Part shown: piece after piece, positions 41,400 to 52,900 of the stretch
How the letters are laid out: each line of letters opens with the position of its first letter
How positions within the stretch are numbered: position 1 is the first letter of the stretch
Assembly (NCBI GenBank): GCA_039105265.1
Contig: JAPFFF010000001.1
Location: 5,766,001 to 5,830,000, forward strand
DNA from: Tritrichomonas musculus
Lineage: Eukaryota > Parabasalia > Tritrichomonadida > Tritrichomonadidae
Direction: 5' to 3'
DNA: 64,000 nucleotides
Notes under the pieces: model-generated
The model's input: the letters and a program-made list of their open reading frames with translations, nothing else
What the model was told of the DNA's origin: nothing
The model's database searches: none
Translations under genes and position numbers: made by a program

Positions 41400-41849
41400 T
41401 TTTTTTTTTCTAATAAATTAATAAAGTTTATATTGTTTTTTTTTTGAAATTTAACTTTTTGAAGCGACCGGAATCTTTCCGATTTCAATTTATGATTATT
41501 TATATATAAAGTACTTTCAAATGATCAATATCATCTCAACGATATTACTTTTCATTTTGTCTTTCATAACAATGAAGATATTTGTGATAAAACTAATGAT
41601 AAAATTAATCAAGAATATCTTTATTGCTTTCTTTTTTGAGATATATTAACAAATAACTTATGAAATATTTTCTGAAGATATTTGTTCTTTATTTTGTATA
41701 AAACGATCGTCTTAAGGTTAATTTATCGAAAATGACCATCTTCTGGACCTATTGAAAGCAGTTTTTTCTCAATTTGGGGAATCTTTAAACAAATGTAATC
41801 TAATTATAAAGTGGCAAATGTGGGGATGAATATCAATCATTTTCCCATT
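41400..41849. other. intergenic spacer
   Basis: A+T-rich sequence with no supported gene. Confidence 0.5.
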
Positions 41850-42130
41850 CTTAAATATTTTTTTTTCAATATAAATTTTCATGACATGTTTTTTATATTC
41901 TGTGTCTTTGATAATATAGTATCTAAAAAGATCAAAAATCTAAATTTAATATATTAAAAGAATTAAATTTTTTTGTGATAAAGTATTAAATATGCTTATC
42001 ATCACTAAATATTATTTATTATTATTATTATTTATTATTAATCTTTATTAATTAATCTCAATCTAATTTCGATTACATTTTAAAATCATATGTATATGAT
42101 TAATCAAATTTTCAAATCTGATAAGCTAAT
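41850..42130 (+). repeat. dispersed non-coding repeat, copy 2
   Basis: Direct copy of 35530-35820 (same order of landmarks) with small indels. The ~440 bp from 42131 to the kinase ATG shows no gene but has a T/C-A-C-T-T-G-G-rich stretch (GGAATCACTTGG-like) near 42290-42420. Confidence 0.7.
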
Positions 42131-42569
42131 TTGATTAAATTTGATTAGATTTCACGTAAAAAGCTAGTTCATCATCAGATTTTCGATAATGAAAACGCTC
42201 ATTACAATGTAGCTTATATCTCATGAATTAACAATATATAAGTATATAATTATATCATAGAATTTTGAAGTGCTGTCCTTTACTTGGAGTCGTCTTGGAA
42301 TCATTTGTAATAGAATGGAGTCATTGTGAATTGTCTGGAATCACTTGGTGTCGCCTTGTAGTTATTTGTAATCTTATCGGAATCACTTGGAGTTGTCTTG
42401 AATCACTTAGAGCCGTCAAACCTTTTAGAGTAAAACTGGTAGTTATTTTTCTTTCAAAAAGTGAATTTAACGATCAGTGTATGATCGTTTTTCTCTCAAT
42501 TTATCTCGGTGGATTTTTATATATTCGATTCCTTTGCCAAATTCTATAGAAATTTTGACAATTTATAAA

Positions 42570-43502
42570 ATGTACATTAATCTAGATAATTCATTTTTTG
42601 ATAATAAAGAATACAAACTTGGTGAGAAAATTGGCAGTGGAGGATTTGCTAACGTTTATATTGCTGAAAGGATACAAGATGGTGCTTTATTTGCTGCGAA
42701 AATATTTCGAAAAGAATCTTCAACGCAAGAACAAAATATGTTTCTTAGATCATCTTTAATTTCCAAAAATCTTAACCATCCTTGCATTTCTAAATGCTAT
42801 GGAATTAGCTTTTGTGGTATTAAACATCCAACACAATATCGCCCTACAATCCTCATGGAATATTTTCCCAAAGGCACATTAATGGATATTATCGATAACG
42901 AAAAACGATCATCAGCTCCTATCGATTGGTCGCCTACCAAAAAAATAATCAATTTAATTGGAATAGCCCATGCAATGAAATATCTCCACAGCCAAGGTGT
43001 CATTCATCGAGACCTCAAGTCTAAAACCGTTCTACTTGATGATAATCTCTATCCACACCTTGGCGGATTCACTTTTTTAAGGAACTTCCCTCGACCACTT
43101 ACGCTCACAAATGAGTTAGATATGTCAGCTGGAATTGGAACCCCTCTTTATATGGCTCCCGAATTAATCAAAATGGAAGATAATTACGGAATTGGAGTTG
43201 ACATTTATGCCTTTGCTATAATTGCATATGAGGTGGCTTCTGGCCTCGACGTGAACAATGGTCGAACAACACCTTACATTCACTATAAGAATGTCATTCA
43301 AGGGATTCGACCTGACTTCCCTGATGATATGACAAAGCCAATGAAAGATCTCATCTCTAAATGCTGGAATGAAGATGTTGATGAACGACTTCCATTTGAT
43401 GTAATTTATGAAAAATTGACATCAGACTACAAGTCTTACACTCAATACGATGTCGATGAGGATGAAGTTCGAGAATACATTGATATGCTTAATGATTCCT
43501 AA
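42570..43502 (+). CDS. TKL-type pseudokinase
   Basis: The product is 310 residues from the ATG at 42570; the open frame upstream has no supporting content. The N-lobe is intact: Gly loop GSGGFANV at 22-29, and ATP-anchoring K44 in FAAKIF. The catalytic loop reads HRDLKSKT (D148 present, but T153 replaces the Mg-binding Asn). The DFG motif is replaced by GGF at 165-167. The APE region is intact (MAPEL, 195-199), as are the VDIYAFAIIAYE helix and the CWNEDVDERLPF segment of the TKL family. Loss of both Mg ligands predicts an enzyme that may bind nucleotide but not catalyse phosphotransfer. The frame is uninterrupted and the C-lobe conserved, so it looks like a functional pseudokinase rather than a decaying gene. 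Confidence 0.88.
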   Translation: MYINLDNSFFDNKEYKLGEKIGSGGFANVYIAERIQDGALFAAKIFRKESSTQEQNMFLRSSLISKNLNHPCISKCYGISFCGIKHPTQYRPTILMEYFPKGTLMDIIDNEKRSSAPIDWSPTKKIINLIGIAHAMKYLHSQGVIHRDLKSKTVLLDDNLYPHLGGFTFLRNFPRPLTLTNELDMSAGIGTPLYMAPELIKMEDNYGIGVDIYAFAIIAYEVASGLDVNNGRTTPYIHYKNVIQGIRPDFPDDMTKPMKDLISKCWNEDVDERLPFDVIYEKLTSDYKSYTQYDVDEDEVREYIDMLNDS

Positions 43503-43804
43503 ATAAAATAAAATTTCATTATATTAAATAATCTGTATTTTTTTTTTTTTTTTTATAAAAACAATTAATTTTATGACGTGAAAGAATATTGTTATGAAGG
43601 TGTAATAACAAAAAAGATATTTATGAAAAATAGTTTTGAAACAAAATGCACACTCCAGAAAGAATATGAACCCGAAGAACTCAAAACATGCGTAACAGGA
43701 ATTATATAGGATATTAGAGAAAATGATCAAGACTTATTTATTATATATATATATATATATATCAAAAATAAAATGAAAAAGTATTTTAATTTCATTTTTT
43801 TTGA

Positions 43805-44239
43805 CAAAAGCCGATAAAATTTAGCGAATATCTTCAAACTCACCCAAAACTTACAATTCTTTTAAATAAAGGAGAAAAAATTGAAAACCTTTCACCAGAA
43901 GAAATTCGACTTTGGAGGATCAATTTACTTCTAAAAAATACTGGAAGTAAACGTACAGCGACAGATTTCTCCAATGATTTTAGCGATTCTGAAATTTTAA
44001 CGACAGTTTTGACCCAAATTGCACCAGAATGTTCAAACAAACGTATGGAAGAATCTGATCTCTTAAATCGTGCTGATATGATGCTTAAAGAATTGTCCAA
44101 AATTAATTGTCTTTTTTTGCAATCAATTATTGGACCACATACAAGACTTATCTTTGCTTTCGTTGTTAATTTATTCAACAATTATCCTTTCTTAACCGAC
44201 CAAATAAGCACACAAAAATTCAACCAAAAGAGCCAATAA
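43805..44239 (+). pseudogene. fimbrin/plastin-like calponin-homology fragment
   Basis: An open frame of ~144 codons with no ATG at its start encodes one CH domain. It reads IRLWRINLLLKNTGSKR, ATDFSNDFSDSEI, TVLTQIAPECSNKR, and RLIFAFVVNLFNNYP. Order and spacing match the actin-bundling protein fimbrin (LLRWVNYHL..., ...LNLAFVANLFN...). Fimbrins have four CH domains and EF hands, and here only one domain survives. The piece is flanked on both sides by unrelated kinase sequence. It is a displaced fragment of a host gene, probably not expressed as such. Confidence 0.7.
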
Positions 44240-44256
44240 AAAATATTAAATTTTTC

Positions 44257-45083
44257 ATGGATGAAGAGACTGAACAAGAACAGTACACAAACATAGGACA
44301 AATTGGTATAGGTCCAACATCGATTACTTATAAACTCATTGATAAAAAGACGAAGCAAGCTCTTTGTAAAAAAGTGCAAAAATACAACGACAGATAAACG
44401 ACTATTAAAGACGGACAAAACACAATGAAAGAATTTGAAATTCTTTACCAACTTAATCATTCATGTATTTGCAAAGCTTTTTAATACATTTGAAACAATA
44501 GAAATTGCTAACCAAAAATAAACAGAAAAAGTTTCAACTATTTCACTTTTTCTGGAATTCCTAGATTTCAGTTTGAAAAAGTTTTTATCATCAAATTTTT
44601 GTAAGTAATACGATGAAAGTTAAAATCGTCATTTAAATTGTACATGGAATGAACTTCATTCACAAGAATGGAATGATTCACAGACTTGAAAATTGAGAAA
44701 AAATAGTTGATTTTGGTCTTGTTAAAAATCAATGAATTTGCCATGAACGAGTATTCATTTGTAAACCAGTCAATGGCAAAAGGAATTGACACTCTTGCTT
44801 ACATGTCTCCTGAGATGTTGAATGAAGAAGAGTCGTTTTGTACTTCATCTTATATGGTGTTGTACCAAACCAGTCATTAAAGGACAAATCAGCAGGAAGG
44901 CCAGTCATATTTCCTTCTAACTCTGATAAAATTTCAATATTTGGAAAAATGCTAATAGAAAAGTGCTTAAGTCCAGATCCAGCTAATCGTCCATCATTTG
45001 AAGAAATTTTGAATTACATTAGAAATAATTCATTCAAAGTTAAAGACGATGTAGAATCATCAATAGTTAAACAAAGAGATTGA
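44257..45083 (+). pseudogene. protein kinase pseudogene
   Basis: The sequence starts with an ATG and a kinase N-lobe (MDEETEQEQYTNIGQIGIG, then ITYKLIDKKTKQALCKK). After that it breaks repeatedly. Recognisable kinase pieces then appear in different frames: KEFEILYQLNHSCICKAF, GIDTLAYMSPEML and, from 44838, LYGVVPNQSLKDKSAGRP through CLSPDPANRPSFEEILNYI. The HRD and DFG regions are not readable. Multiple stops and frameshifts show a dead gene older than the 7-kb kinase pseudogene. The order N-lobe, APE, C-lobe is preserved. Confidence 0.8.
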
Positions 45084-45286
45084 ATGTATAATGAAAAAAA
45101 TTTTTTTTGATTTATCCAAAGAAAAACTTCCATTTTGAGTGAAGGAAGAATTCCATATTTATTATGATATAATGTATTACTTATTATGTATCAAATATAT
45201 GAATATAATTTATATTAAATCATCTTCAATACTTATTTAGAAAATTTATATTTTTAATTTAAAATTAAATAATTATTGATATTAAA

Positions 45287-47890
45287 TTAGTATCTGAAAC
45301 AATAGTCAGATGGCTTTTTCTGGTTATTATCTAGAGCATCAACATTTATATCATTCCTTTGTAATAAAAGTTTGATTATTTTGGTTTTTTCTTTCTGGTA
45401 TGCTATATGCAATGCTGTTTTATTTCCATTTGTATATGATTTAGAGTCTTTGGTTGGAATATTAACGTCAATTTTTGGATGTGATAATAAAAGTTCAATT
45501 ATTTCTTCATTTCCCTTATATACGGCTCTATGTAATGCTGTTTCTGATACATTTTTTGATTTACTTAGAATGTTAACATCAATATTTGGATGAGATAATA
45601 AAAGTTTAACTATTTCAGTATCATTGTTATCAACTGCCATATGCAATGCTGCACTTGACATTTCTATGTCATCTTTGGGATTAATATAATAAAAATCAAC
45701 ATCATTAAAATCAGCTTCATAATCTGTTGATCCAGAACTCCAATACTCTTTAAATGATTCACATAGTATATTAACATCAGTTCTCGGATTAGACAACAAG
45801 AGTTCAACGTATTTGAATAGTTTTTTTTGAACAGCAATATGCAATGCTGCTTTTTTGCATTTATATAAAATATAATCAATACTTCTACCACTTCTTTCAG
45901 TATCATAATAAAAAATCCCTTTTGTATTCCTGTATATATCATTCAATTCATTAATGTCAATATCTTCATTCTTTAATAAAACTTTAACAACTTCCAGATT
46001 TTCATTTTCAATAGCAAAATACAATAGAGTCTTTTTTTCTGATCCAAACAGACTTGATTTTAAAAGACTAAAGAGGCTCTTTTTTTTAAAATCAATATCA
46101 CAATTCTCTAAAAAAAGTTCAACGATATCAGGCCTTCCTAATCCAACAGCCAATGAAAATGGGATTTGCTGTGACAATAAATAGTCAAATAAAGCATTAC
46201 ATTCTTTATTAACATTAATTTTTGGATGTGATAATAAAAGTTTAATGATTTCAATGTTTTGTAATTCAACAGCTAAATAAAGCGCTGTTTGTGATTTGTT
46301 TTCCGATTCTTCTGGAAGATTAACATCAATTTCTGGATGTGATAATAAAAGTTTAATAATTTCAATGTTTTGCAATTCAACAGCCTTGCATAATGATGTT
46401 TGAGAAACCTTTTCTGATATTCGATGAAAATTAATATCAATTTCTGGTCTTAGTAATAAAATTTTAACAACATCAGATTTATTATTTTCTACTGCCAAAT
46501 ACAAAGGTATTTTAATTTGAATTGCTTTTCTTTCATCAAAGTAAAAATTTGGTAAATTAATGTCAATTTTATTATCTAACAATAAAAGATTAATTATATC
46601 AATATTACTGTTTTGGCAAGCTACAGCAAAAGGAGTTTTTTCTGATATTAATCTTCTTTTTATTTCATAATTAACTGTTCTTGTTGATATATTTATTGTT
46701 TCAATTTCATCAATCCAAGTCGATTTGAAACAGTTAATGTTAACTTTCGTTGTATTTAATAAAATTTTACAAAGATCGAAGTAATCATATTTGCATGAAT
46801 AATAAAGAATTACTTCGCGATTGACGTTATTATTTGCTAATATTGAAATATTAAAAAAGGAGAAAAATTTGTAACAAGTTTCAATCGAATAATTATTCTC
46901 AAGATAATTGGCCATAGAATTGTGATGACATTTGATTGCTTCAATCCAAGATTCTTTGAATGATTCTGGTTTTGGACATTTTTCTTCTAAAATAGAAATC
47001 ATTTCTGAATTGTCACTGTGAATCGCATAAAGCCATAACGAGCTTGTCAATTCAACTTCGTTTTGAATTAAAAATCTGAAAATTTGACTGGAACCGAAAA
47101 ACGATGCGTATTCAATTAATGTTGGACGATTTTTAAGCAAAAATGAATTCGTTTCAAAAAATGATGCTGGAATTTCCATTTCTAACGAGAAGCCTCGCTT
47201 CTTGTATTCTGTAATGAACTCTTCAATTGAATCTTGTCGAATTATTTGACAGAGATAATCATCATTTTCTCCACGATTTCTTTTTTCTTCATATTCATCG
47301 TTTACAATCGCTTGGTATACTTGATTTATATGTTCTCGAAGTTCATTTATATTAACAAAATTTGTTTTTTCTTTATCTTCAAAAAAAAGCTTTTCATTAT
47401 TTTCTTTTTTTATGATGGAATCTTTTTGCTTATTAATAAAAAATTTAATTTCTGGTAAAAAATATTTTAAATTTGGTGAGGTTTTATTATAAAATGATTT
47501 TTCATTTTCGATTAAATTATTAAATATATTGATATCGATTTTTATAATTCCTTCCTTTAAAAGAAATAAGAGAATTCTTTTATTATTTGAAAACATAGTG
47601 AAATAATCATTATTTGAAAATTTTGTTGTCATTGAATCATTTAAAAAAAGCAATATTAGTTCTATTTTGTTGAAAAAGTTAGGCAATCGATAATGATTAT
47701 CTAATATTTTTGAAATCATCATTAAAATCAGTTTTGTTTTTGAAGGGCTACACAAAATCTGATCATCATCAATTAATTGTAACAAATTTTGATAATTTTC
47801 TTCTTTATCATTCTCGTTTTCAATAAATATCAAAATTTTTTCCTGTATATTTTTTATATTATCCAAGTATTCGGAAAAACTTGTTGACAT
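45287..47890 (-). CDS. DUF3447/ankyrin-repeat protein
   Basis: The product is 867 residues from the ATG at 47888-47890 (MSTSFSEYLDNIKNIQEKIL). Residues ~1-330 form the trichomonad DUF3447-type head (FMMISKIL..., RGENDDYLCQIIRQDSIEEF, FFETNSFLL, SSLWLYAIHSDN, EAIKCHHNSM). Residues ~345-860 contain roughly 13 ankyrin repeats with the local signature (ETALHRAV...IIELLLSHPKIDVN). Two neighbouring repeats near 46200-46390 are almost identical, a sign of recent internal duplication. Ankyrin repeats bind other proteins; the partner is unknown. The family is very large in trichomonads. The head is the closest in-window relative of the head of the MULE transposase at 16786-19848. Confidence 0.9.
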   Translation of the reverse strand: MSTSFSEYLDNIKNIQEKILIFIENENDKEENYQNLLQLIDDDQILCSPSKTKLILMMISKILDNHYRLPNFFNKIELILLFLNDSMTTKFSNNDYFTMFSNNKRILLFLLKEGIIKIDINIFNNLIENEKSFYNKTSPNLKYFLPEIKFFINKQKDSIIKKENNEKLFFEDKEKTNFVNINELREHINQVYQAIVNDEYEEKRNRGENDDYLCQIIRQDSIEEFITEYKKRGFSLEMEIPASFFETNSFLLKNRPTLIEYASFFGSSQIFRFLIQNEVELTSSLWLYAIHSDNSEMISILEEKCPKPESFKESWIEAIKCHHNSMANYLENNYSIETCYKFFSFFNISILANNNVNREVILYYSCKYDYFDLCKILLNTTKVNINCFKSTWIDEIETINISTRTVNYEIKRRLISEKTPFAVACQNSNIDIINLLLLDNKIDINLPNFYFDERKAIQIKIPLYLAVENNKSDVVKILLLRPEIDINFHRISEKVSQTSLCKAVELQNIEIIKLLLSHPEIDVNLPEESENKSQTALYLAVELQNIEIIKLLLSHPKINVNKECNALFDYLLSQQIPFSLAVGLGRPDIVELFLENCDIDFKKKSLFSLLKSSLFGSEKKTLLYFAIENENLEVVKVLLKNEDIDINELNDIYRNTKGIFYYDTERSGRSIDYILYKCKKAALHIAVQKKLFKYVELLLSNPRTDVNILCESFKEYWSSGSTDYEADFNDVDFYYINPKDDIEMSSAALHMAVDNNDTEIVKLLLSHPNIDVNILSKSKNVSETALHRAVYKGNEEIIELLLSHPKIDVNIPTKDSKSYTNGNKTALHIAYQKEKTKIIKLLLQRNDINVDALDNNQKKPSDYCFRY

Positions 47891-49958
47891 CCTTTTGAAA
47901 AAATTTTTGTTAATCAATTTTTCAATGGTTTATTAACAAATTTTTAGTTAATCACTTACACTAATGAACAAGATAATTGAAATACATTGAACTTATTTTT
48001 TTTTTTTTAAGCCAAATGAAAATTCAATGATCATTTTGCTTTTCTTTCTTTCAAAATCCAAAATCCTTTTGCAATTTAGGGAACTTGCTGATCAAGCTTT
48101 ACAAAATGCACAAAAAAAGTTCCTCAAGAATTAAGGGAAGATACTCAGTTGATTATGAAGATTCTGAATGTCATTTTACCCTCAAAAAAGCATTTACAAA
48201 TGCCTATGCAAAAGATATCAAAGGATTTGCGGCTAGTGAAAAAAAATGTAGCTAGACTAAAACAATCCTTTTAGGTGTATATGAAACAATCTTACAAGAT
48301 AAAGACATCTTACATAATGATGAAGATATCAAAGAGATGATCAACTTGAATTGTTAAATGAATCATAAAAATGAAATCAACATTAATTAAAGATGATACT
48401 ATTGGTAATTAATATTATTATTTTTTAATTTAAATTCAAAACGATTTTTAGTTTACCAGCAAGCATATAATAACCACATATATCTCAAAGAGACTGCTTG
48501 GATGAACTTTTAATTCAAAACGATATTTATCGATAAATTTATCATTGCTTATAGATAAACATCCCTGTTATATTAGCATATGATGTAATCTGGGGTTTTT
48601 TTTTTAGAGGTATTCATGAAGAGATCTAGCCTAGAAATTAGATAGATAATTAAATATTATTTTTAATATTTTATATTTATGCTATGATAGAAAGTATATA
48701 ATGTTTTATACGTTTGATTTCGAGATATTAATATAAATAATATTTCTATGACTAAATGGCTATGGAGAACTTTTGTTAGAGAAATTAAATTCTCAATTTT
48801 GAATATCATTAACAAAAGTTGTTTCTTTTGAAAGAAAATATTTCAATGAAAATGGAGTAATATTTCAAAGGAATATTTTAAAATTGAAATAATTTAATTT
48901 TTTGTTGCTGCTGATTTATTTATATAATATTTTAATATATTTTATTTATATTGTCTTATTTATTTTTTATGTAATGTTTTATATTAGATTTATATATATA
49001 TAATATGGTTTATTTTATTGAATATTAAGATAAATTCATAATTATAATTTGAATAAAGATTTATTATTGAAATGGCGATCATTTTTTTGAATACTTGGTT
49101 AGTTTATATATTGAATGAAATAAAATAAATTTTGAATTAATATATTTTAAATTAATTAATTAAAATATCTTGATTAATCATTTTATTTTTACAATAAAAA
49201 ATAAAATACAATAATATTCAAAATACAATAAATATGTTTAGTGATATATATACTTGAATACTTTCTTATTTCTTGAAATACATATTTTTAAACTCTTTAT
49301 ATGACATTTTACACCATTAAAATAAGCCATTAAAATAAAAACCATTTTTTCTCAAAATTAAGCGTATAAATATCTTAAGCACCAACATATACATTAATAC
49401 ATATAATAAAATATCATATGGAAAAGTATTATATAAAATTCTAGGCTGAAAAAAAAGATATGATAAGTTTATATATGAAAAAAATTTTAATTTCTTTTTA
49501 TTTCTGTTTATAAATCTAATTTAATTTGAAAAATCTAATAATTTAATTAATCTTATGTGTATTAATGTAAATATATTTGGAATTTTCAAAAATCATAAAG
49601 ATTGAATGAAATATTAAAGATATATCAGATTAAAATTTTTATAAAATAAACAGTGTAAGACATTCTTAAAATGATTATATCGAGCAGCCAATTAAAAATT
49701 ATTGATTTGAATGCATATAAATTAATATTGATGGAAATAATTATATTAGAAAAATTCAAAAAGACGTTAAGTCACTTAACATGAATACCTCTTTTTTTTT
49801 AAAAAAAAAAAAAAAAATATGATAATATTAATATTCGTATTTACAATTTTTAATTCTCAAAAGGAAATTTGATCTTCTATTTTTTCTTAGTTTGTATTAA
49901 TTTTTTCCATCAATTCACTTATATATAGTTTATAAATAAAGAATAAAATAACATTTAA
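47891..49958. other. 2-kb intergenic region with a small coding relic
   Basis: Mostly A+T-rich non-coding sequence. At 48106-48260 a short plus-strand piece with an ATG (MHKKSSSRIKGRYSVDYEDS...) looks like decayed coding sequence. It ends at a stop and resumes as KTILLGVYETILQDKDIL. No family is recognised. Confidence 0.45.
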
Positions 49959-52900
49959 ATTCAATTAACTCATCAAGGTGATTTCTCTTGTAATCATAGT
50001 CCTTTTGCCAATAGAGAAACTCAAAATCTTGGTTACAATTTTACAGATTTTGATTCACCTTCATCATATCAATGCGGAATTGTATGCAGCACAACAAACG
50101 GTAACTTTGAGTATACTTTTAAAGGAGTTCAATTTGCATTATTAGGATCATATGGTGCTGATTTAGGTGAATTTATAGTTGAAATTGATGGTTAAGATGT
50201 ATACACAGCTAATGAACATAGTGATAACAGTAGAAATTATGCTCTTGTTTACACTTCAGATGTTTTGCTTTATGACTTTCATACATTAAAATTAAAAACA
50301 AAAACCAGAAATATGAATTTTACAATCTTTTTTATTGGCCTAATTTACATGCAAAAAGACTAAATATTACTGAATTTAATTTAGCTGGCACTTGGGAAGA
50401 TCAATCAGATGACATTGGTGGTTCTCGTTCTTATTCAAAAGAAGGAACAGATCGTTCGGCTACAAAAAGATTCAGAGCATCTAAATTATGGATTTATGGA
50501 ACAATTTGTAAATGGCATAATTCTGGAACTCTTTCTTATGGCGATCACACTGGAACAGTTAATGAGAAAAATACTTCTCTTGATACAGATGATCTAAGAA
50601 AAGACTGTGTTTTGGTATATGAATCAGATGATTTATACGATAATGCTATTAATACATTAACAATTTCAATTGGCGCCGTCACTTTGACGTTTAATTGTAT
50701 TTATTACATTGAAGATCCCATTCCAATATCAGTAACATTACAAACTATGCACCCAGCAGGAACAATGGACTGCAATTATAATATGGGCAGCACTGGAGTT
50801 CAAAATGTTGGCTGTAATATTAATCAAGGATTAGATGAATCAGTTAACCACCGATGCGGATTTGTATGTTCAACGAATTATGGATCCTTTGAATATACAT
50901 TTCAAGGTGTAAAATTTGCTCTTTATGGTTTCTATTCACCCGGCAATTTCAGATTTGATCTTATTTTAGATGACGGATCAGCTGAGGAAATTAATGAATA
51001 TAAAAGTACCACTCACAATTATGCACTAATATATACATCAGATGAACTAAACGATGACTCACACACAGTTAAAATAAAAGGAAAAGGTGAACCTTTTAAG
51101 TTATATAAACTTGCTTATTGGCCCTCAACAATTGCAAGAAGGGTAAATATAACTGATTTTCCATTATCTTCCTCAAATAATTGGTTATCTCAATCTGACG
51201 GAATTGGTGGTAAAAGAATTTATTCTAAAGACTCAGCTTCGGTTACAGCACAAAAGACAATTCAATGTTCAAAATATTGGATTGTTGGGACTAAATGCAA
51301 ATGGCATCATAAAATGAATGTTCAATTTAATAATGGTGAAATTATTGAAGTTAATGAAGACTTTCATAGGTATGATTCAACAATAGTATATACATCAGAA
51401 TTTTTTGTATTAAAAAGCGGTAATTTTAAATTTATAGTTGTTTCAACTACAGTTACATTGAATTGTATTTATTGTATTGATGAAGATCCACCACCAGCGT
51501 CACCAACACCTTCAATCTCTCCTCTAGCTACACCATCAATATCATCTACACCTATTTTTACTAAATCTGTTCTATTTTCAGAATCAAACGGGTTTTCTCT
51601 TTCTAATCAGTTTTCTCAATCATCAAAGTTCTCAAATTCAACCAGAAGAAGAGCAAGTTCCATATTCATTTATTTATGATGGAAATTGTGAAATGTTTGA
51701 TGATATTGTGAATTTATGCCACGATAAAACAATTGATTATCCTTTTTGCTCATTTATAAACAATGCAATTGAAGCTAAATGCGGCATATCATATTCTACA
51801 ATGAGAGCAATTAATCCAAAGGCTTCCAAATTATATATTACAGTAACATCTAAATCAAATATCATTGAATTTGAGAAATTATAGCACAAAATAATTGCAC
51901 ATATTCGATGTTCTAATATAACTGATCCTTTATTATATTTCCAAAGTAATGGTGATTTTGGAACATGTGACAATACAATACGAATAAGAGGGGATATATA
52001 TGAAACCGTTTCTCATTTAACACTTGAAAATTTAACTTATGATAGCTATTATCATGATATTGACGTTGATACTTTATACTTGAAGAATTGTATTCATCAA
52101 GTATATGGTAAATATATTAGCCCTAAAAACTTAATAATAGAAAATTCTACTTATTATAAGAAGGATTCTCACAAATTTAATACATTCAGTGTTGTATTAA
52201 GTAATTTGACAAATCGCCCACAATACCTAATCAGATGTCAAAATGGCAAACTAATTTTAAGTTACAAAGATTGGAATGATGAATTTTATACAGATTACAA
52301 AGAAATTAGTCCTTACATAGCTGATGAAATAGGATTGTTTTTAACTTCACACTTTATAGATATTCATGCTGACTTTGAATACAAGAATTATAATCCAATT
52401 AATTTAAATATATCAATATTATCTATTGGTGATGATGTATCGAGCTATTCAAATCCAAACATTTTGAGTGACAAAGAAAAGTATTTTGTTAACTTTACTA
52501 CTTCAGGTAATTGGTCGAATGCAGGCGAAAATAATTCTATTACAATTACCGCTTTTTATGACTATGTTGATCTTAATGTTACCAATAATGGCAACATTAC
52601 AATTAATAAAAATCAGGCCATTTTTAACCATCCTAGTAAATGGACTCCTGAATATTATCAGCCTTTAAATAACACAGATACTTCTGTTTTATATTATATC
52701 ATTTTGGTCGATTCATACCAAATGTATAGCTGTGAAAGTAATGTACAAACATTATTAAAATGCAGATATAATAATTGTCACTCTTTTGAAAATAACAACC
52801 GTATTGATTATATAATCGATGCTAAATGTGCAAATCCAGATACTCTAAATGAAGTATTAGCAAATATACATGAAAACACTGATAAATTAATAATTGAAAA

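Noticed and set aside
48598-49794. Short inverted repeat AGAGGTATTCATG bounding ~1.2 kb
   Set aside because: Only 13 bp match, next to poly-T tracts, with no target duplication; too weak to call an element.
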